Shown here piece after piece: positions 61,850 through 64,000 of a stretch of 64,000 nucleotides of DNA (within the stretch, counting starts at the first letter, position 1; each line of letters begins with the position of its first letter). The notes below the pieces were generated by a model, which was not told the DNA's origin, did not search any database, and worked only from the letters and a program-made list of their open reading frames with translations. Position numbers and translations under genes: made by a program. This DNA is from Gillisia sp. Hel1_33_143 (GTDB taxonomy: Bacteria > Bacteroidota > Bacteroidia > Flavobacteriales > Flavobacteriaceae). Location: contig NZ_LT629737.1 in the NCBI RefSeq assembly GCF_900104765.1, forward strand, positions 2,480,001 to 2,544,000, written 5' to 3'.

Positions 61850-62152
61850 TTATATTTCTTCTTCCTCTTCTTCTTCAATATTCTTTTCTGGAATCTCTAC
61901 AATAGGCTCGTTAAAATCTGAATCTTCATAATCATCTTCATCATAATTAGCCATGGTGTTTTCCAATCTGGTACTAACTTTTACGAGGTAGATTGAGTCT
62001 TCTGTTCTTACCTCAATAGCTTCTACAGTTTCATTCTTTGCGTTCTTAAAAGAGATAACTTGATCGTCGTCATATCCATCAGGATATTTTTCAACCAGCA
62101 AGCTCAAGATCTCTGGAGTTAACTTTTTGTAATCTACAATGACTCTTTTCAT
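61850..62152 (-). CDS. Small acidic protein of unknown function
   Basis: 100 aa. The N-terminal 60 residues look folded (VIVDYKKLTPEILSLLVEKYPDGYDDDQVISFKNAKNETVEAIEV), and the C-terminal 35 are extremely acidic, ending in a run of Glu (EEEEEEEI). Conserved in Flavobacteriia in my recollection, with no known role. It is 99 bases downstream of aroB on the same strand. Confidence 0.8.
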   Translation of the reverse strand: MKRVIVDYKKLTPEILSLLVEKYPDGYDDDQVISFKNAKNETVEAIEVRTEDSIYLVKVSTRLENTMANYDEDDYEDSDFNEPIVEIPEKNIEEEEEEEI

Positions 62153-62251
62153 AGCGTATTTTTAATCGTGCAATTATAACAAAATTTGTAATAAAATCAA
62201 TCGGTAATTAATTTAAATAAAAAAATTTATATCCCGGTGAATATCAGTAAA

Positions 62252-63319
62252 TTAATTTTCTCGATAATATTCAAAAGCATTGATAATTAGATCATTATTC
62301 ACCTTTTGATCTAAAATAGGCTTTCCTATATCTTTCAATAATACAAAATTTATCTTACCATATTCATTCTTTTTATCAAATTTTAATAGCTCGATAATAT
62401 GCTCGATATCATCTGCTTCAAAATTAACTTTAGGATAGATATCACTTAATTTTTCTGTTATATTCTTTAACTTATTTTCTGGAAAATCAAGTAAATTAGA
62501 TGATATGTGGGTAGCTAGGATCATTCCTATTGCAATTGCTTCTCCATGGAGTAAAGTATTCTTATCTTCATGAGAAAGAAAATAAGACTCTATAGCGTGT
62601 CCTAATGTATGTCCATAGTTTAAAGATTTTCTAACATTCTTTTCCAAAGGATCTTCTGTAACAATTGAAGATTTAATGCTCACAGATTCTTTAATAAGCG
62701 CTTCTAGATCATCTAAGCCTAGATTTTCCAGATTTGTAGCTTTTTGCCAGTAAGCTTCATTTGCTATTAAACCATGTTTTAAAATTTCAGCTAAACCACT
62801 TCTCATTTCTTTAGCTGAAAGAGTAGAAAGATAAGTTGGATCTATAAGAACCATATCTGGTTGGGTTATTACTCCGATCTGATTCTTCAGAGTACCTAGA
62901 TCTACTCCTGTTTTACCACCAACAGATGCATCTACCATAGCGAGTAAAGAAGTTGGAATATTAATATAAGAGATGCCTCTTTTAAAAGTGCTAGCTACAA
63001 AACCGCCTAGATCTGTTACTACGCCGCCACCCAAATTAATGATCAAACTTTTCCTGTCACCATTTAATTCTGACAGTACATTCCAAATTCCTGAACAGGT
63101 CTCAATATTTTTAAATTGCTCTCCAGCATCCATTTCAATCACTTCTATTGGCGATTCTGTCACCATCTTTTGAAGAAATGCGTTTAAACAGCAATTTTGT
63201 GTATTACTATCTACTAAAATAAAGATTACGGAATGGTTTGTGCGCTTTAAGAAATAGTTTAACTGCTGATATGCATTTTCAGAAAAGTAAACTGGAGCTT
63301 GATGAGTTGTAATGGCCAT
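62252..63319 (-). CDS. aroB: 3-dehydroquinate synthase
   Basis: 355 aa, NAD-dependent, shikimate pathway (DAHP to 3-dehydroquinate). NAD-binding GGGVVTDLGGFVASTFKRG (about 96-114), IPTSLLAMVDASVGGKTGVD (120-139), the zinc-site Glu in EILKHGLI and the two His in NYGHTLGHAIE and LHGEAIAIGM. Usual length. It is divergent from the proline dehydrogenase gene with 101 bases between. Confidence 0.97.
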   Translation of the reverse strand: MAITTHQAPVYFSENAYQQLNYFLKRTNHSVIFILVDSNTQNCCLNAFLQKMVTESPIEVIEMDAGEQFKNIETCSGIWNVLSELNGDRKSLIINLGGGVVTDLGGFVASTFKRGISYINIPTSLLAMVDASVGGKTGVDLGTLKNQIGVITQPDMVLIDPTYLSTLSAKEMRSGLAEILKHGLIANEAYWQKATNLENLGLDDLEALIKESVSIKSSIVTEDPLEKNVRKSLNYGHTLGHAIESYFLSHEDKNTLLHGEAIAIGMILATHISSNLLDFPENKLKNITEKLSDIYPKVNFEADDIEHIIELLKFDKKNEYGKINFVLLKDIGKPILDQKVNNDLIINAFEYYREN

Positions 63320-63393
63320 TAATATGGTTTTAAGCTAAATTTAGAAAGCTCGAAAATAAGCAGAAATTTAATAAATAATCACTACTCAATAAT

Positions 63394-63401
63394 TATATTT
63401 G
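63394..63401 (+). promoter_or_regulatory. -7 promoter box for proline dehydrogenase
   Basis: TATATTTG, 19 bases upstream of the ATG at 63421. Confidence 0.5.
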
Positions 63402-63420
63402 CGAGATTAATACATTAAGA

Positions 63421-64000
63421 ATGATCACACAAAAGATTTTTAACGATACCGAAACTGCCTTCAAACTTAAATCTGACGATGAGCTTAATAGAGCTTTACT
63501 GATGTTTGGTATGATAAATAGACCAAGTTTAGTTAAGATCGGTACGTATCTTACAAAGATTTCTCTAAAGTTACATCTACCTGTAGAGGGATTGATTAAA
63601 GCTACTATATTTAATCAATTTAGCGGTGGAGAATCTATGGAAGATTGCTTACCTAATATTGAAAAGATGTATACTAAGAAGCTTCATAGTATTTTAGATT
63701 ACTCGGTAGAAGGTAAAGAGGAAGAAGAGCAATTTGATGCTGCAATGAAAAAGAAGATAAGCATCATAGAATTTGCAGCTAATAGAAAAGAATTACCATT
63801 TGCTGTTTTTAAACCAACGGGAATCGGACGATTTGCAATCTGGGAGAAAGTTAGTTCAAAATTAACTTTGACTGCTGCAGAAGAGGAAGAATGGAAAAGA
63901 GTTCAAAGTAGGGTAGAGCAGATATGCGAAGCTGCATATCAGAATGATATTAGTGTGTTGGCAGATGGAGAAGAGACTTGGATGCAGGATGCATCTGATG
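63421..64000 (+). CDS. Proline dehydrogenase, N-terminal part (partial)
   Basis: The first 193 residues are visible and the gene runs out of the window. MITQKIFNDTETAFKLKSDDELNRALLMFGMINRPSLVKIG and SMEDCLPNIEKMYTKKLHSILDYSVEGKEEEE match the single-domain proline dehydrogenase of Bacteroidota, which oxidises proline to pyrroline-5-carboxylate with FAD. FAVFKPTGIGRFAIWEKVS is an early barrel strand. The conserved C-terminal catalytic motifs lie beyond the end. It would act with a separate P5C dehydrogenase, not the PutA fusion. Confidence 0.85.
   Translation, partial: MITQKIFNDTETAFKLKSDDELNRALLMFGMINRPSLVKIGTYLTKISLKLHLPVEGLIKATIFNQFSGGESMEDCLPNIEKMYTKKLHSILDYSVEGKEEEEQFDAAMKKKISIIEFAANRKELPFAVFKPTGIGRFAIWEKVSSKLTLTAAEEEEWKRVQSRVEQICEAAYQNDISVLADGEETWMQDASD

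Overview
The window is a 64 kb, AT-rich stretch of bacterial chromosome that reads as core genome of a member of the Bacteroidota, most likely the family Flavobacteriaceae. The evidence is the gene content (TonB-dependent receptors with carboxypeptidase-like N-terminal domains, DUF4252, DUF4290, DUF6146, BatA-type proteins, TIGR02757, split proline dehydrogenase), the near absence of Shine-Dalgarno sequences, and many TAnnTTTG promoter -7 boxes typical of this phylum. I see no insertion sequence, prophage, integrase, CRISPR array or rRNA operon. One tRNA gene (anticodon CAU) is present. Both ends cut a gene: a B12/iron-type substrate-binding lipoprotein on the left and proline dehydrogenase on the right.

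Layout. 1-3.3 kb: vitamin B12 uptake, with a btuF-like gene divergent from a cobalamin riboswitch and btuB. 3.3-7 kb: an S41 protease divergent from an ECF sigma factor, a putative anti-sigma factor and two DUF4252 proteins. 7-18 kb: housekeeping (purB, sirtuin, tRNA, START-like protein, class IV aminotransferase, YqgE, HU, fmt-recQ-AAA ATPase, DUF493, DUF4290, murA). 18-29 kb: a conserved protein of unknown function, MBL hydrolase, esterase, a dihydroorotase-like gene coupled to a BatA-type gene, two tandem GAF histidine kinases, TIGR02757 and a LolD-like ATPase. 29.4-34.4 kb: msrA-folE and an operon for a probable metal TonB receptor with a His/Cys-rich small protein. 34.6-38.4 kb: serine biosynthesis (serA, serC), a LuxC-like acyl-CoA reductase and a ferredoxin. 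38.6-49.5 kb: acetyltransferase, methyltransferase, LLM oxidoreductase, an orphan coiled-coil exported protein, a large TonB receptor and the B12-dependent ribonucleotide reductase. 50-57 kb: ychF and a topoisomerase IV operon (parE, membrane protein, parC, mscL). 57-64 kb: an XRE regulator divergent from an M14 peptidase with repeated operator-like palindromes, an Lrp regulator, DinB, YihY, a DJ-1/PfpI protein, aroB and proline dehydrogenase.

Functional links. B12 import at the left end (riboswitch-controlled BtuB, BtuF) would supply the adenosylcobalamin-dependent ribonucleotide reductase at 46965-49514. serA and serC give two of the three steps of serine synthesis. folE, aroB, purB and fmt belong to folate, shikimate, purine and formyl-methionine metabolism.

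I did not find a clear new multi-gene system. The best leads are regulatory or residue-level: (1) six TTTACAnnTGTAAA-like sites around the XRE regulator and the divergent M14 peptidase; (2) a 9-base pairing between the cobalamin riboswitch core and the btuB leader; (3) a dihydroorotase homologue that has lost its metal-binding histidines; (4) MurA with Asp in place of the fosfomycin-target Cys; (5) a palindrome at the nrdJ promoter; (6) a membrane protein gene embedded between parE and parC.
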